From: Sesamum alatum
Taxonomy: Eukaryota; Streptophyta; Magnoliopsida; Lamiales; Pedaliaceae
Length of the DNA stretch: 64,000 nt
Reading direction: 5' to 3'
Assembly (NCBI GenBank): GCA_034509735.1
Contig: JACGWO010000008.1
Location: 16,131,864 to 16,195,863 of the forward strand
Below the pieces are notes generated by a model. The model did not search any database. It was given only the letters and a program-made list of their open reading frames with translations, and was not told the origin of the DNA. Both the position numbers and the translations under genes were made by a program. Positions 11,163 through 22,362 of this stretch are shown piece after piece (the stretch's first letter is position 1; the number at the start of each line of letters is the position of its first letter).

Positions 11163-13770
11163 GGCTCGGCGAAAAACATGTCAAATGTTGTCGAATACGT
11201 GACTTGAAGTCTTGAATTTTATTTTTTTTTTCAAAAGCCTCAAATCACTGTACAACGCATTTGGAGTCTTGGACTTTTACTTGAATGGGCTCACCAGCAC
11301 ATCTCCACACTAGATTCCGCCTTTGAACGGAAAATTGCAATCAACAGCAGAAGCAGCAACAAACTGTTATTTTCCTTTTGCATGTAATTACTTTCCTTGA
11401 AAACTTATGTCAATTTTCTTTTGATTGCTTTTTTCTCACATGCTTCAATGGAAATTTCCAAAGTCCAATCTTGAATAACCATTATAAATAATGTTCATTG
11501 CAATACTCTTTTCTTACATCAAATGGAACAAAAGTTGGTCGAATTTTTTTGCTCTCTGCGGTGGTGACTGCTTCGTGCTCTTGCCGTTTTGCCATGAATT
11601 TGTGAACATGGTTTTCCCACTTTCTCCCACAAGTGCTATGAATTTTGCGCGCCACTTGTTCGGGAGTTTGTCGATGAGAGGAATTCTTGAATTTTATGAA
11701 TATTTTCAGGCACACACACTTGCACCATATTCATGTGTTGACACCGTCTTGACTTCTTATTTTCTTGAGTTCATTTGTTTCTTTGACAGTAATGGGTTTT
11801 GAAGATTACGACGAGTCATTCCCCCCCCCCCCCCCCCCCCATTGTTTGAAGTGGTAAGGACAACATCAAGCTTAAAGGCACCACTTTGTACATCCATGGC
11901 CGGTCGACATCGTTCAACCGTCCAAGGTTCGATTTTTTGCACAAGTCATGCACACCCACCGATGGTTCGAAGAGACGACGAGAGAGACGTTTGACTCCCG
12001 CTCCACCACTCCTTCTCAATCCAAGGTCTTGATGGACAAACCTTATCCTCGTGACTTGAAGCCTATGTTGAGTTTGCACTTCCAAGTCGTCACCTCGTCA
12101 TCGACGGAGCTCATGAAGAATTCCACTGTCCAAGTTCTGCAAGACATCCCTTTTCGCGGAAGACGCGCTCGGTCAACGTGCAAGCAAGCATTCTTCACGA
12201 AGCCGAGAATCATGCCGTCGTTCACACATTTCTCTTCTATGTGCATCCGCAACAAGAAACTCACCATAGAATAAGAGCAAGGCCATCGTCCAAGCGTCCT
12301 TCATGAAAGCGAGATCCATGCCGCCGTTCGCGTCTCTTTCACCTGCATCGCTACAAGGATACTCTTCAAGTTTTCCACGAGCTATGGTGTTGTCTGTGAT
12401 GTCTTGCCTTCCACTGTTAGAGAAGTCCAGAGAAGAAGTCAAATCTTCATGGCCGTTTGTACTTGGAGATTTCAACAACGAGGTCATCTTTTCTTTCAAG
12501 GAGTTGCTAGGCGATGACGCTCGTAAGCCCTCCATGCCATGAAGTCGTGATCTTTACTTTTGGTGCACCACCGGCTTCTCACAGATTTAGACGGCATGCT
12601 CACCTCCAATTCGGTCAACCTCCATCCAAGCAATGTGTTTCTTGAGCGAAAGCTGCTTTCTGATTTGAACAACCTTGGCTGCTCCACTTGTTGACGTTGA
12701 TCATCGCCCCCAAGCTGTGAAGCACTTGATGAGAAGCCTTTTCTACTTGAGCGAGAAGACCCTTGCCAAGAAGCCGGAGAGAGCTTGTCTAACCTCAAGG
12801 GACATGGTCGCCAAGAGATAGAAGACCCCACTCATTGAAGAGACTTCATATTTGTTCGAAGAATCTAACCAAGGGAGTTGAAGAAAATGGATGTGTTTCT
12901 TGAAGACTCAAGACGAGATTTGACAACTTTCAACTTGTTCGCCTGAGTGTTTAGCATTTAGCGCTACTTTCACTTTGTCTTTTTTTTTCCTTGTCTTCTT
13001 GCGATGTAAATGGATCTTTGTGCAATAAAAGTATTTCTTTTACGCAATCCCTTCTCGAAATTTTCATTCCGTATCATTTGGAGCATTTCTTTTCTTGTTG
13101 ACATTGACCATGATATGAACGGTTGCAATGCACATTTAAGATCAATCGGAACTCCAAAACTTGTTTACTTTGGATATAAAATCGACCAACCTCTGCATTG
13201 CCCTCTTCCTTCTTGAGAGAATTATTTTTTTTCACATGGCCGAGAGAACACGGCCATGTCAGAGAACACGGCCAGGGTGTGTTCCTCTCGGTTTGTTGCC
13301 GGTGAGACCCTTTTTTCTGATACGGCCGTGTTTCAGGACCCCCAGGGTGTGTTCTGCTTGCCCCCATGGATACAACCATGTTCTTGAACACAGCTAGGGC
13401 GTGTTCAACTATCTTCCTTCATTTTTTCGCCTGATTTCTTCCCGAAAAGAGCACGTCTTAGCATACACAACATGGCTTAGTATGTTGATACCGCTAGAAT
13501 GCATTTTGCTTGCATTTTCATTGTAGGAAAGAACTCTTGCTTAAAACAACAATGGACTTGTTTGAAGATATGACTGAACTTAGGAACATAAACCCAAGCT
13601 GCCTACGTACCCCGTGAAGGGATCAAGTTAAAACGTAGTTCAAAGAAACTTGAATTTTTTTTCTTCTCCTTTTTTTTTTTGGTTTGACAGGGGGATACCG
13701 TACACAGTTTATACTCATGCGGGCCAGAAGTAACATGCAGTTTAGGCTCATGCGTCATGGAGCAACTTTT
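11163..13770 (-). other. Non-coding interior of gag-only element
   Basis: About 2.6 kb between the coding remnant and the 3' LTR. It holds a pure C run of about 20 bases at 11821-11840 and, at about 13235-13410, repeated copies of ACACGGCC and GGGTGTGTTC. Several open frames of 60-120 codons exist on both strands but none shows a protein family. Pol is absent here. Confidence 0.6.
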
Positions 13771-14151
13771 TCATGAACTTTTCATTTGTAAGGCTGAGGC
13801 CGTATCTTTGATTTGAGATGATGGAGGTTTCATGTTCTCTACCTTCAAGTTGTGCTTGGGAGCGTCTTGAATCTCATTTTTGAAGATCTTCAAGTCAGAG
13901 TCTTCATCAACACTTACGTGGTTGGATGGACGTAGCTTGATGCTTTCTTCGTCCTCTTTATCTGAAGTGCTTTCTTGATCATGCAATCGTCTGGCGTGGC
14001 GTCGCTTCACTTTGATTGGCTTGTTTGAGGGGATGAGCAGGAATGACGTCTTACTTCCCCGGGGTCGAGACTCATGAAGTTCTTGACTTTCACCTTTTTC
14101 TATCGATTTGTTTATTGGGTCAAATTGACTTTTTTTCTTCAGCTGTCGCAC
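13771..14151 (-). pseudogene. Lys/Ser-rich open frame downstream of gag
   Basis: 126 codons, strongly charged (KVKRRHARRLHDQE, SDKEDEES), with no recognised domain. It lies about 130 bases downstream of the long gag frame on the same strand. Its composition resembles the tail of that frame, so it may be a continuation cut off by stop codons. Whether it was ever translated is unknown. Confidence 0.35.
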
Positions 14152-14283
14152 AGGACCATCTTCGAGGTGATCGCGGAGTGAAGCCTAAGCCAATGCGCGA
14201 TTGGTTGACACGGAAGCCTTGTCTTCTCAACTCATGTTGCGCTTCAGTTAATCCATAGATCTTTTCACCAGTCAACTCTGGAT

Positions 14284-16196
14284 TTAACTTGTTGAGTCGA
14301 GATGGGGCAGAAAAGTCGTACCGGCTTTCGCCAAGAGGTGGTAAGCTTTTGAGCTAAATGCCCCCGGCATTTCTTCGGGTTGATTTTTTAGCAGAAGTAG
14401 TTTACTTGAGACCAACGAGTGTCGACCGGTGACGGGCTTGATTAGTTCAACCTTGGCACCTTGAGGGTCGTTGGATTTCACCTTACTTTGTTGTTTGATT
14501 CCTTTGGATAGTGGAGGAGCATGGTCTTGTGACGAGCTTTGTTTGTCTTTGTCGTCGGACTGAACTACATAAGGGAATATTGGCGAGTAAGGTGGCCTCC
14601 TTGGCTTATGACCTCCGCTTGTTGGCACTTCAGCGATGGTCAATTTGTGGAACTTTTCATCACTAATTTCTGACGCAGTGAAGTTGGAGTGTACTTCGTT
14701 GACGGATTGACCAGTTGGAATTTTCGAAGGCATGGCTTCTTGCATCTCGTCAGGGTTGAGATGGAGTTTGGCATCCACAAAGCACAACTCTGCCTTGATG
14801 AAGGACTTCATGCCGGCGTCAGAGGCCTCCCTTTGTATGGGTTCAAGACGGTCCAATCGAAGTTTTGGTGGCGCTACCTGTAGAGATGGTAGAGCTTTCT
14901 CCTTGCTTAAAATATGCAAGTCATTTGTTGCAGTGACGCTGACGACGTTCGTTCCCGCCGTGTCTTCGTCATCCAAAGTAAGCCAACCTTTGTAACGTGG
15001 CATTTGGTGGTTTTGAGGCCCTTCACTCCTTCTTTCGCGTGGTGAAAATTTGATAGAAGTTGCTTTGATGGCCATGGGCTCTTTGACGTCGGGTGTGACG
15101 AAGTCTTCATCCTCTTTTAACTCCTTCTTTTGGTAGTCAATTGGGAATTTAGGTTTGTGATTGGTGATGCTTATCTCCATGTTATGCGCGCGGGTAGCCA
15201 ACTCCTCAAAGCTTCTTGGTTGATCCCCTGCAAGATGTAAACAAGACCCCAATTCATACCTTGGATGCACATTTCTATCGCCGAGGCCTCTGAGAGTTTG
15301 TCTTTGCAGTTCAGAATTAGAATGCGCCAACGGTTGATGTAGTGGGTTACTGGCTCGTCCTTCCACTGCCTTGCGTTGGTGAGTTCGTACATGCTCACCG
15401 TCCGACGGGTGGTATAGAAGCGATTTAGGAATTGCCTCTCCATCTCGTCCCAACTATCAATTGACTCGGGCTGTAGATCGACATACTAATTGAAAGCATT
15501 TCCTTTAAGCGATCGAACGAATTGCTTCACCAAGAGGTCACTGTCAGTGTCGGCGTCGTTGCATGTCTCGATAAAGTGGATGATGTGTTGTTTTGGGTTG
15601 CCTCTTCCATCGAATTGTCGCAGTTCCGGCAGTAGGTATCCCATTGGAAACCTCAATGCGTCGATGCGCTTGGTATAGGGTTTTGAATACGCAGGCGAGC
15701 TTTGGGTCGTTCCGTCGTATTGAGCTTTGATGGTGTTGGTGATCATCTCTTGCAATTGTTGAACAGACCATGCAACAATAGATGTTTCAGAATTTATAGA
15801 CTTTTGCACGAAGTCATGCGTCGGTGGTGATTTATCCACTTGCTTCTCGCTTTTAACATAGTTTGAGAAAGAGGCATGCTTGTGGCTGTCGTTGGTTTCT
15901 TCAACGCTCGTATGCTCTTGGTTGCTCATCAATTGGGCGATTTGGAGGTCTTTTTCCTCGATGGTCTTCTGGAGATTAGCGATGGCTTTGGCCATTTGTG
16001 CTAGTTGTTCCTCCATTGTTGTCGCGTTGGCCATCGCAGCGGGGAGGATAGTAAAATGCGTGGATTTGGAGTTGATCTCGTCTGGACTTGCCGAGTTTGA
16101 ACCATCTGAAGAGGTCGTATCAACAATCTTGCCCCCGGTGGAGGATTGACCGGCGATAGTGGTGTTGACGGTGACTTGATCCCTCTTGGGCGCCAT
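14284..16196 (-). pseudogene. Gypsy-type gag protein, two lesions
   Basis: The most likely start is the ATG at 16196 (MAPKRDQ); the frame is open upstream, but the extra codons run into the primer-site region. A predicted coiled coil (MEEQLAQMAKAIANLQ) is followed by a linker and then the plant retrotransposon gag core. In the core LRQFDGRGNPKQHI, SLKGNAF, RQFLNRFYTTRRTVSM and HYINRWR are visible. The core is broken by a TAG at 15486-15488 where related proteins have tryptophan (GNAF-x-W). A one-base frame change near 15226 then separates ILQGIN from PRSFEELATRAHNMEISI. After that the frame stays open for another 310 codons or so. Gag would form the virus-like particle in the cytoplasm. With only two lesions, this copy decayed recently. 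Confidence 0.88.
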
Positions 16197-16258
16197 TGAG
16201 CGTTTTGACGTGATGACTTGAACATTGATGTAGGAGGAAGAGATGAGGGGTAGAGATT

Positions 16259-16279
16259 GTCCCACTGGGCGTGCCAGAA
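16259..16279 (-). other. Primer-binding-site region of gag-only element
   Basis: Immediately downstream of the 5' LTR on the minus strand is TGGCACGCCCAGTGGGAC. This motif recurs at this position in plant gypsy-type elements. The tRNA it pairs with is not certain from sequence alone. Confidence 0.6.
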
Positions 16280-16282
16280 ATT

Positions 16283-17023
16283 TGTTCACACAAAATTTCA
16301 TGTCTGCAAAAAAAAATTACGAGACAAGAAAAATATGGACAAATGATTTTATTAATTTAAAAATAAAAGTGGATACAATCTCTATAGTGAATGTAATCCC
16401 CTGATTCTTCTCTCCGAATTTCAATTCAAGGGCTGATGCTTGTTCTTGGACATTGATGTGTAATCTCCTCCGGACTTGTGGAGCAAACTACGTGGCGCCT
16501 TGAAATTTGGTATCAAGGCCTTGAAGGATTTGATGCCGAGGAAGACTTGGAACCTTCACGGTCGTGGATCTTCGTCGTGGCAGAGAGCTTTTGGAATTGG
16601 GTCCCTTTGGATTTCTTGTGTCGTATGGAGTGACTTCCTGTTTTGTGTTGTCTCCAATGCTCTATGTAAATCCTCCCTTGAGTGGTGGAGGCCTCTTATT
16701 CATAGGCATGAGTAGAGCTACGGTAGTTTGGGCTCATGTCTGTTGGGCTTGATCACCGTGGGCTTTGACATGGACTAGTCTTTTGATGGACTGCATTTTG
16801 CACATGTATTTAGCCCGATTTAGCCAACCCAAAATAATAAATTTATATTTATTTTAGATTAACCATAAAATTACATAAGACCCAAATTTAATATGGGGTT
16901 TATGAATTTAATTTCTTCACGACAAGCCCAAATTTATTATGGACTTTTGTTTTGGGACCCAATTAGTAGCCAATTTATTTAGGCTTTAATTGGTAATTTA
17001 TCCCAAAATTTTTAATGTCAACA
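16283..17023 (-). repeat. 5' LTR (minus orientation) of gag-only element
   Basis: Direct repeat of 10408-11146. The plus-strand end GTCAACA at 17023 is followed by the target copy GTATG (17024-17028). Confidence 0.92.
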
Positions 17024-17454
17024 GTATGATATACGTAAACATAAAATTGCTTTATCATGTCAACAACCGGGGTGGTTGGGTAGGGGCGGTGGTGCAAAGG
17101 TGTGGATCGTGGTGGCGACGACGACGGCTATAAGTGATGAGGCTTGTGGATGGGAGGTGAGTTTCTCATTTTCTTCTTTGGCTTCCTTTCTATCTTTAGT
17201 TTTTTTCCCCTTAATTTATAACTAGAAATAAGTGAAATGTATTTAAATTGTTTGTAGTTTTCTTTCTATTTCTTAAACTTTCATCTTAATTTATAATTAC
17301 TTTTAACAATTAAAAGGTAAATTAATAATTTTTTTAAGTAAAAAATAATTGATATATATATGCTACATCCTCAACAAGGCACTTCTTGCCTCTCAACAAG
17401 TTTCGACCTATCTCACAAAGAATTGGCCTCTTATAGGCCGCAGCTCGAAAATAC

Positions 17455-17721
17455 GGGTTTAATGCAATTTACCACCTTGTGATATTACAAATAAGTAAAT
17501 TATCCCCTTCTGAAAGAAAAATAAAAATTTAGCTCCATATGTTCTTTAAAATGTACCAATTTACCCCCCCAGACAGGGAGGTAAATTGCTCCATTTTAAA
17601 AAATAGTGGGAGGTAAATTGATTCATTTTAAAAAACATAGGGAGGTAAATTGCTATTTTATTTTTTATAGGGGTATAATTGTTCATTTGCAATATCACAT
17701 GGAGTTGCTTGCATTTTTCCC
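17455..17721. mobile_element. MULE-like miniature element, 267 bp
   Basis: The terminal inverted repeat pairs GGGTTTAATGC...TGTGATATTACAAAT on the left with GGGAAAAATGC...TGTGATATTGCAAAT on the right strand. Flanks CGAAAATAC (17446-17454) and CGGAAATAC (17722-17730) match at 8 of 9 positions, fitting a Mutator-type 9-bp duplication. The core has three short repeats containing GGAGGTAAATTG. No coding sequence. Confidence 0.8.
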
Positions 17722-17730
17722 CGGAAATAC

Positions 17731-18559
17731 TTTACAATGCATATCAACAAGGTAATACTCTACCCCCAACAGGTACCAACCCAACTTATAATAGTTAGCC
17801 TCAGTAAGCCATACTTTAAGGATGTTGTACATCATTCTTATGAGCAAGAGAAATTCTTGTCCCCTAGAAGGCTCTGACCTGCCTCACAACAAGTGGTCTT
17901 AGTAGGTCGTATCCTAAAAGACACCCTATAGCATTCTATCAGTAAGGTAGACTTTGGACTCGTAACAACGAGCTCTAGCCCTCTTACCCCCATAAGCCAC
18001 ATCACAATTATACTTGTTCTACTCCATTAACAAAATAACTTTGAACCTTAAGCAAGTCTTAACCTGCATTAGGTCAACTGGCCCTATCATGTCTTAGCAT
18101 TATTTCATCAGCAAGGCAACCTTTTCTTTTTTTCTTTTCACTCTAGTAGGTCATAGTCGAACTCCAACTAACTAGCTAGGCGGGTTGTTATACATTATTT
18201 ACTATGCATAAAATTTTCTATCAAGCAAAATTTGCTCTTAACCTGTAAGAAAGATTAGCAATTCTTCACCAATAAGCTAACAAGCATTTCAAAAGGTGTA
18301 GGAAAACTGTGATGTATATCAACACCATCTAGAATGAAAATAACATGAAATATTCATTAAAGACTATTAAGAAAGGGGGCGAAGAAAACATAATCCAGGG
18401 CACTTATGTGCCAATACAGCTATCTAAATAAGCCCACACAAGGGCGATCAATATCCCGAAAGCCCACATAGGGACATAAAAATGTTCATTTAAAAAATAA
18501 TTATTTAAGGTCCAGAATAATAAATAAATGTCCAATAAGTCACATCATAGCTTGTACAG
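17731..18559. other. Probable retroelement-derived spacer
   Basis: Moderately AT-rich DNA without a gene. Its composition resembles the degenerate element to its right, of which it may be the 3' part, but I found no LTR pair to prove this. Confidence 0.4.
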
Positions 18560-18914
18560 ATTAACCCTCATCGGATACCTCTCCTGCCTTTTGGCTTGAG
18601 GCCTCCTCACCAACCCTAAGATTGATTTTGGTATTATCTCTTCGAGGGCGGCCCTCCTCACCAGCTTCTGCTGCTACTTGATTGCTTCTCAAGGGCACTA
18701 TATCCAAGGCTTTTCAACACCAAACCAACCACTGAAGTCTCCCATTTTGGATCTACTTGCATAGGATCTTGTTCCTCAACAGGGACTGGTGTATTAGTAG
18801 GAGGAGTTTCCTCCTCTAACTTAAGTGATCTTCTATCCTAGCCTGTTCGTTCAAGAAAGAAGCAACTGCCTAAGCAAGTGAATAGCATTGGGAGGCAAAT
18901 TGCCTCACGTAGGT

Positions 18915-19382
18915 TGTAGGAAGAATAGAAATGAGAAATTGTTGTGCCGTGGTAAGTCCACTACCTTGAAAGCAAAAATGCGGTACGACAATGGTGCAAT
19001 CGTTACAACCGTTTGCTCCCCAAGGTTAACACAACACTCTCCAACACGTGTTCATGGTAGAGAGTTGGAACAACAGATATTTTGACAGAGATAAGCAGAG
19101 CAACAGAAAAAAATGGAGAAAAAAAATCAAGTTCTATGTCAAATGAACCAAACCGAGGTCCTATTTATAGAAGGGAGACCTCGGTTTGTTGAGGAATTCT
19201 AGCACACAAGTCTCTCATAAATCAGATAAAGCCCCTCGAATTTTTCTCAACAAAATGGACTAAGTCTTAGTCAAAGAAATGATAACAAGACTTGGTCAAC
19301 TCATCTTCAAAATATTTTTGAAGTAGAGGAAAAGTGTGCTTTAAGAGGTTTAAAAAATTAAACTAGTAGTCATTTCCCTACA
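18915..19382 (-). repeat. 3' LTR (minus) of nested copia derivative
   Basis: Direct repeat of 21888-22362, starting TGTAGGAAGAATAG on the plus strand. A reverse-complement TATA-like TATAAATAGG lies within the LTR (about 19152-19161). Confidence 0.88.
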
Positions 19383-19865
19383 ATCCCCCACGAATGACTA
19401 ACTAGTTCGATAATAGCTTTTTTGAGTGAAGGGAGGAAATATACTTAAGAATTAATGTCTTTCGATTGAATTAATGCGTAGTGAGGTGAGGCAACAACTC
19501 AGCTGATGAAACTGAAAATTCAACTTTCAATAGCTTAAGTTGAGACCCCCACAACAAGTATATATATTTCCTTAGAGTCTGTTGTTCCACGATAATAGAT
19601 TCAAGCGCTATTAATAGCCCTGCGCTAGTACCTTGGATTCTGATGAGTGCTCTAGAAAGAACTCATTTTCTTTCATAGAAGGCGCCCACCTTCACACTCA
19701 TCTAGATAGCTTCATCAAGTCTATATAATTATAGATCACTCAATAATTGAGCTATAAAAACTATCTTCCTGCCTAAGTCTTTGTCAGGATTCATCCATAA
19801 CCTGTAAGGACCACCCAAAACATAGGGCTATGGATTCCTATATAGTTAATACCATATTCTGTCAG

Positions 19866-20130
19866 TTCAGAAGTTTGAGCCCCATTGCCCTTAAAGTCTC
19901 AAGGATAACTCTCCTGGTTAGTCCCTTTGTGAGAGGATCTGCCAAATTCCTCTCGGACTTCACATAATCCAGGGAGATTATCCCATTCTTTAAGAGCTCT
20001 TTTATGCAAATGTGCCTTCTTTCCAAAACTGGAATCTATGGAGGTTATGACCTCTACATAAGATTTAGGATCCTCATCGACTAGAAATGTTAAACAAATT
20101 GGTGAGAAGTATAACGTGTTCTTTGACACA
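19866..20130 (-). pseudogene. Copia reverse transcriptase/RNase H scrap with internal deletion
   Basis: On the minus strand FLVDEDPKSYVEVITSIDSS matches the sequence that opens copia reverse transcriptase. After only a few codons, in another frame, comes the RNase H tail (NLADPLTKGLTRRVILETL, then MGLKLLN and a stop). Roughly the whole catalytic part of reverse transcriptase and most of RNase H are therefore missing. This supports the copia assignment and shows the element cannot copy itself. Confidence 0.75.
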
Positions 20131-20149
20131 ATTGAGTTAAGATCACCAA

Positions 20150-21870
20150 GTAATAACCCTATATCTTATCCTCACTCTTATCCAATAATGTTATTGTCAT
20201 TATCTGAAAATTTTCTTTCCTCTTAGCTAAACAATAAATGCAATTCAAGTCATGTCGACTGAACCGCTAGCAGCTCGGCTAAATGTCATTATCTTAAATT
20301 TTGACTGTTGAAAAGAATTAGACATTCTCAACATAAAAAAATAAGCAAAAGTAGGATGATATACTGCAAAAAGACTAATAAAACGCAAAAGCTCCAACGG
20401 AACATGACATCTTCTACCAATAAGTTAAACCTTCAAATTCTACAATTTCAGCATGATATGCATCTCGTTAAAAGGCATGAACACATAAGAAAACTCAGCT
20501 CAGAACTAAGGCATAAACTGAAAAGGACAATTCCATCAGTCACGAGGGCGTATCAGAGCCTGAAATCAGCCTCATTAAAATATCTTTTAGTCAAACTTAT
20601 GAGAAAGATGATAACGATCAACAATGCGAAGGATAGGATGTTAGGAAGAAACCAGCAACAAATTCAGTGGGAGGATCCCAAACACCGTGATACAACTGAT
20701 TAAATGGGGTCAATTGCAGACTCTGTAAGTTAAAAGCTATCCCGTCCTTAACCTATTAACAAATGTTCTATCAATATTAAACTACACTTCCTTTGTAATC
20801 ATTAATTCATTAGCTTGTTTTGCATATTTTAAAATGCAAATCTATCGATCGACAATTACAAAACTCTTACGAAACCAATTCAGCTAGTAGACATTCTTAG
20901 ATGCAGGGAAGAATTAACATGGACAGAAACGTAGATTTGTTTTGCATCCTCCATAGGTCCGCTCTTCTAAAAAACTACACTTCCTTATCAGTTTCTAAAG
21001 AGGTATAACATCAACGCATGAAAAGATCAATATCATAGAAAACAACAGGAAATACCACTATAAGTTTGACGCTCTAGTTCATCATATCTAATATAAGGAG
21101 TTCTGTTGCTTCAACAAAAACCTACGATCATAAAAGAAACGGGATGTTTCTTTTAATCACTTCATCAATGCATTGCAAGGTGTGGAACGAAAAATGCTAT
21201 AACTCAATACAAATCTAAGAGAAGTCATTTTTTGATGTTGATATGTCTTCATCAGTTAATCATGCCCCACCGATGAGCGTAATCGAATGGGAAGTGGAAT
21301 TTGTCTGCAATTGACCTCAATATAACTATCCATTATTAACCATCTAACATACCATTTCGTAAAACAAAATCGAAAGGAAGAAAAGAAACAAAAAATTCGG
21401 TTAAATAAAAACTCATCAGATTGCATTGCAGTTCCAAGAATTACTTGATCAGATTGATACAACCCCAATTTCACCATATGAACATAAATCCATTTCATAA
21501 CTCTGCACATCAACATTGAATTTCTCTCCACACAAGTCAAATTTCTTCATTTCCCAATATCAAACACCTTTCCTCAATACCCACACACAGCCACCTAACT
21601 CTTTACATAATTCATATATTCACGCCCCTAAAACCACGCAATCTCACATATCGAAATTCAAAAATAGAAACATCAACAACACGAGAAGGAGCGAGCAAAA
21701 GGAAAAAAAATGAAAGGATTAGAGAGAGAGGGCAGACCGCAGATCCTGATAGGGGCACGGAGCTGGAGGAGATTGGGTTGAGAGAGGAAGATTTGGCGGG
21801 AGTTGATGCAGATCTAGCAGATCTCCGCCTCCGAGAGCTGCACCTATTTCCCGTTTCGAGAAGTATCAGT
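20150..21870 (-). other. Unexplained interior of nested copia derivative; possible captured host sequence
   Basis: Between the 5' LTR and the pol scrap there is no gag or protease. Read on the minus strand, about 21850-21660 is pyrimidine-rich and relatively GC-rich, like a plant 5' leader or first exon. It is followed by T-rich stretches with GT- and CAG-type splice-like borders. I could not recognise a protein. Transduplication of a host gene is one explanation; an element-specific leader is another. Confidence 0.4.
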
Positions 21871-21887
21871 AATTTTTGCTTTCAAAT

Positions 21888-22362
21888 TGTAGGAAGAATA
21901 GAAATGAGAAATTGTTGTGCTGTGGTAAGTCCACTGCCTTGAAAGCAAAAATGCGGTACGACCGTGGTGCAATCGTTACGACCGTTTGCTCCCCAAGGTT
22001 AACACAACACTCTCCAACACGTGCACTCGTGGTAGAGAGTTGGAACATCAGATATTTTACAGAGAGAAGTAGAGCAACAGAAAGAAAATGGAGAAAATAA
22101 ATCAAGTTTTATGTCAAATGAACCAAACCGAGGTCCTATTTATAGAAGGGACACCTCGATTTGTTGAGGAATTGTAGCACACAAGTCTCTCATAAATCAG
22201 ATAAAGCCCCTTGGATTTTTCTCAACAAAATGGACTTAAGTCTTAGTCAAAGAAATGATAACAAGACTTGGTCAACTCATCTTCAAAATATTTTAAAAGA
22301 AGTAAAGAAAAAGTGTGCTTTACAGAGGTTTAAAAAATTAAACTAGTAGTCATTTCCGTACA
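21888..22362 (-). repeat. 5' LTR (minus) of nested copia derivative
   Basis: Direct repeat of 18915-19382, ending TTTCCGTACA at 22362 on the plus strand. Confidence 0.88.

Larger units (their letters stand above)
10408..17023 (-). mobile_element. Gag-only LTR retrotransposon (TR-GAG type), 6.6 kb
   Basis: LTRs at 10408-11146 and 16283-17023 are nearly the same length (739 and 741 bases) and closely similar. Identical target copies GTATG sit at 10403-10407 and 17024-17028. Read on the minus strand, the LTR opens TGTTGACGTT. The polypurine tract AAGTGGGGGCATC lies just before the 3' LTR and a TGGCACGCCCAGTGGGAC motif just after the 5' LTR, so the element points left. The only retroviral protein seen is gag. 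No protease, reverse transcriptase or integrase motif was found in about 5 kb of interior. It would depend on proteins from a related autonomous Ty3-gypsy element. Confidence 0.92.
18915..22362 (-). mobile_element. Non-autonomous Ty1-copia derivative with LTRs, 3.4 kb
   Basis: Direct repeats at 18915-19382 and 21888-22362 share almost all of their 470 bases. On the minus strand they start TGTA and end CCTACA. CGTGGGGGAT next to the left LTR (minus strand) is a good polypurine tract, so the element points left. Inside are only a scrap of reverse transcriptase and the last part of RNase H, with about 1.7 kb of unexplained DNA behind the 5' LTR. The flanking pentamers TAGGT and CAAGT do not match cleanly, so the target duplication has decayed or is absent. 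Confidence 0.85.

Noticed and set aside
11482..12831. Several overlapping frames of 60-120 codons on both strands
   Set aside because: They lie in the non-coding interior of the gag-only element, overlap one another, and show no protein family; one crosses the poly-C tract.
20308..20703. 131-codon plus-strand frame in the nested copia derivative
   Set aside because: Lys/Ser/Asn-rich with no motif and on the strand opposite to the element; probably chance.
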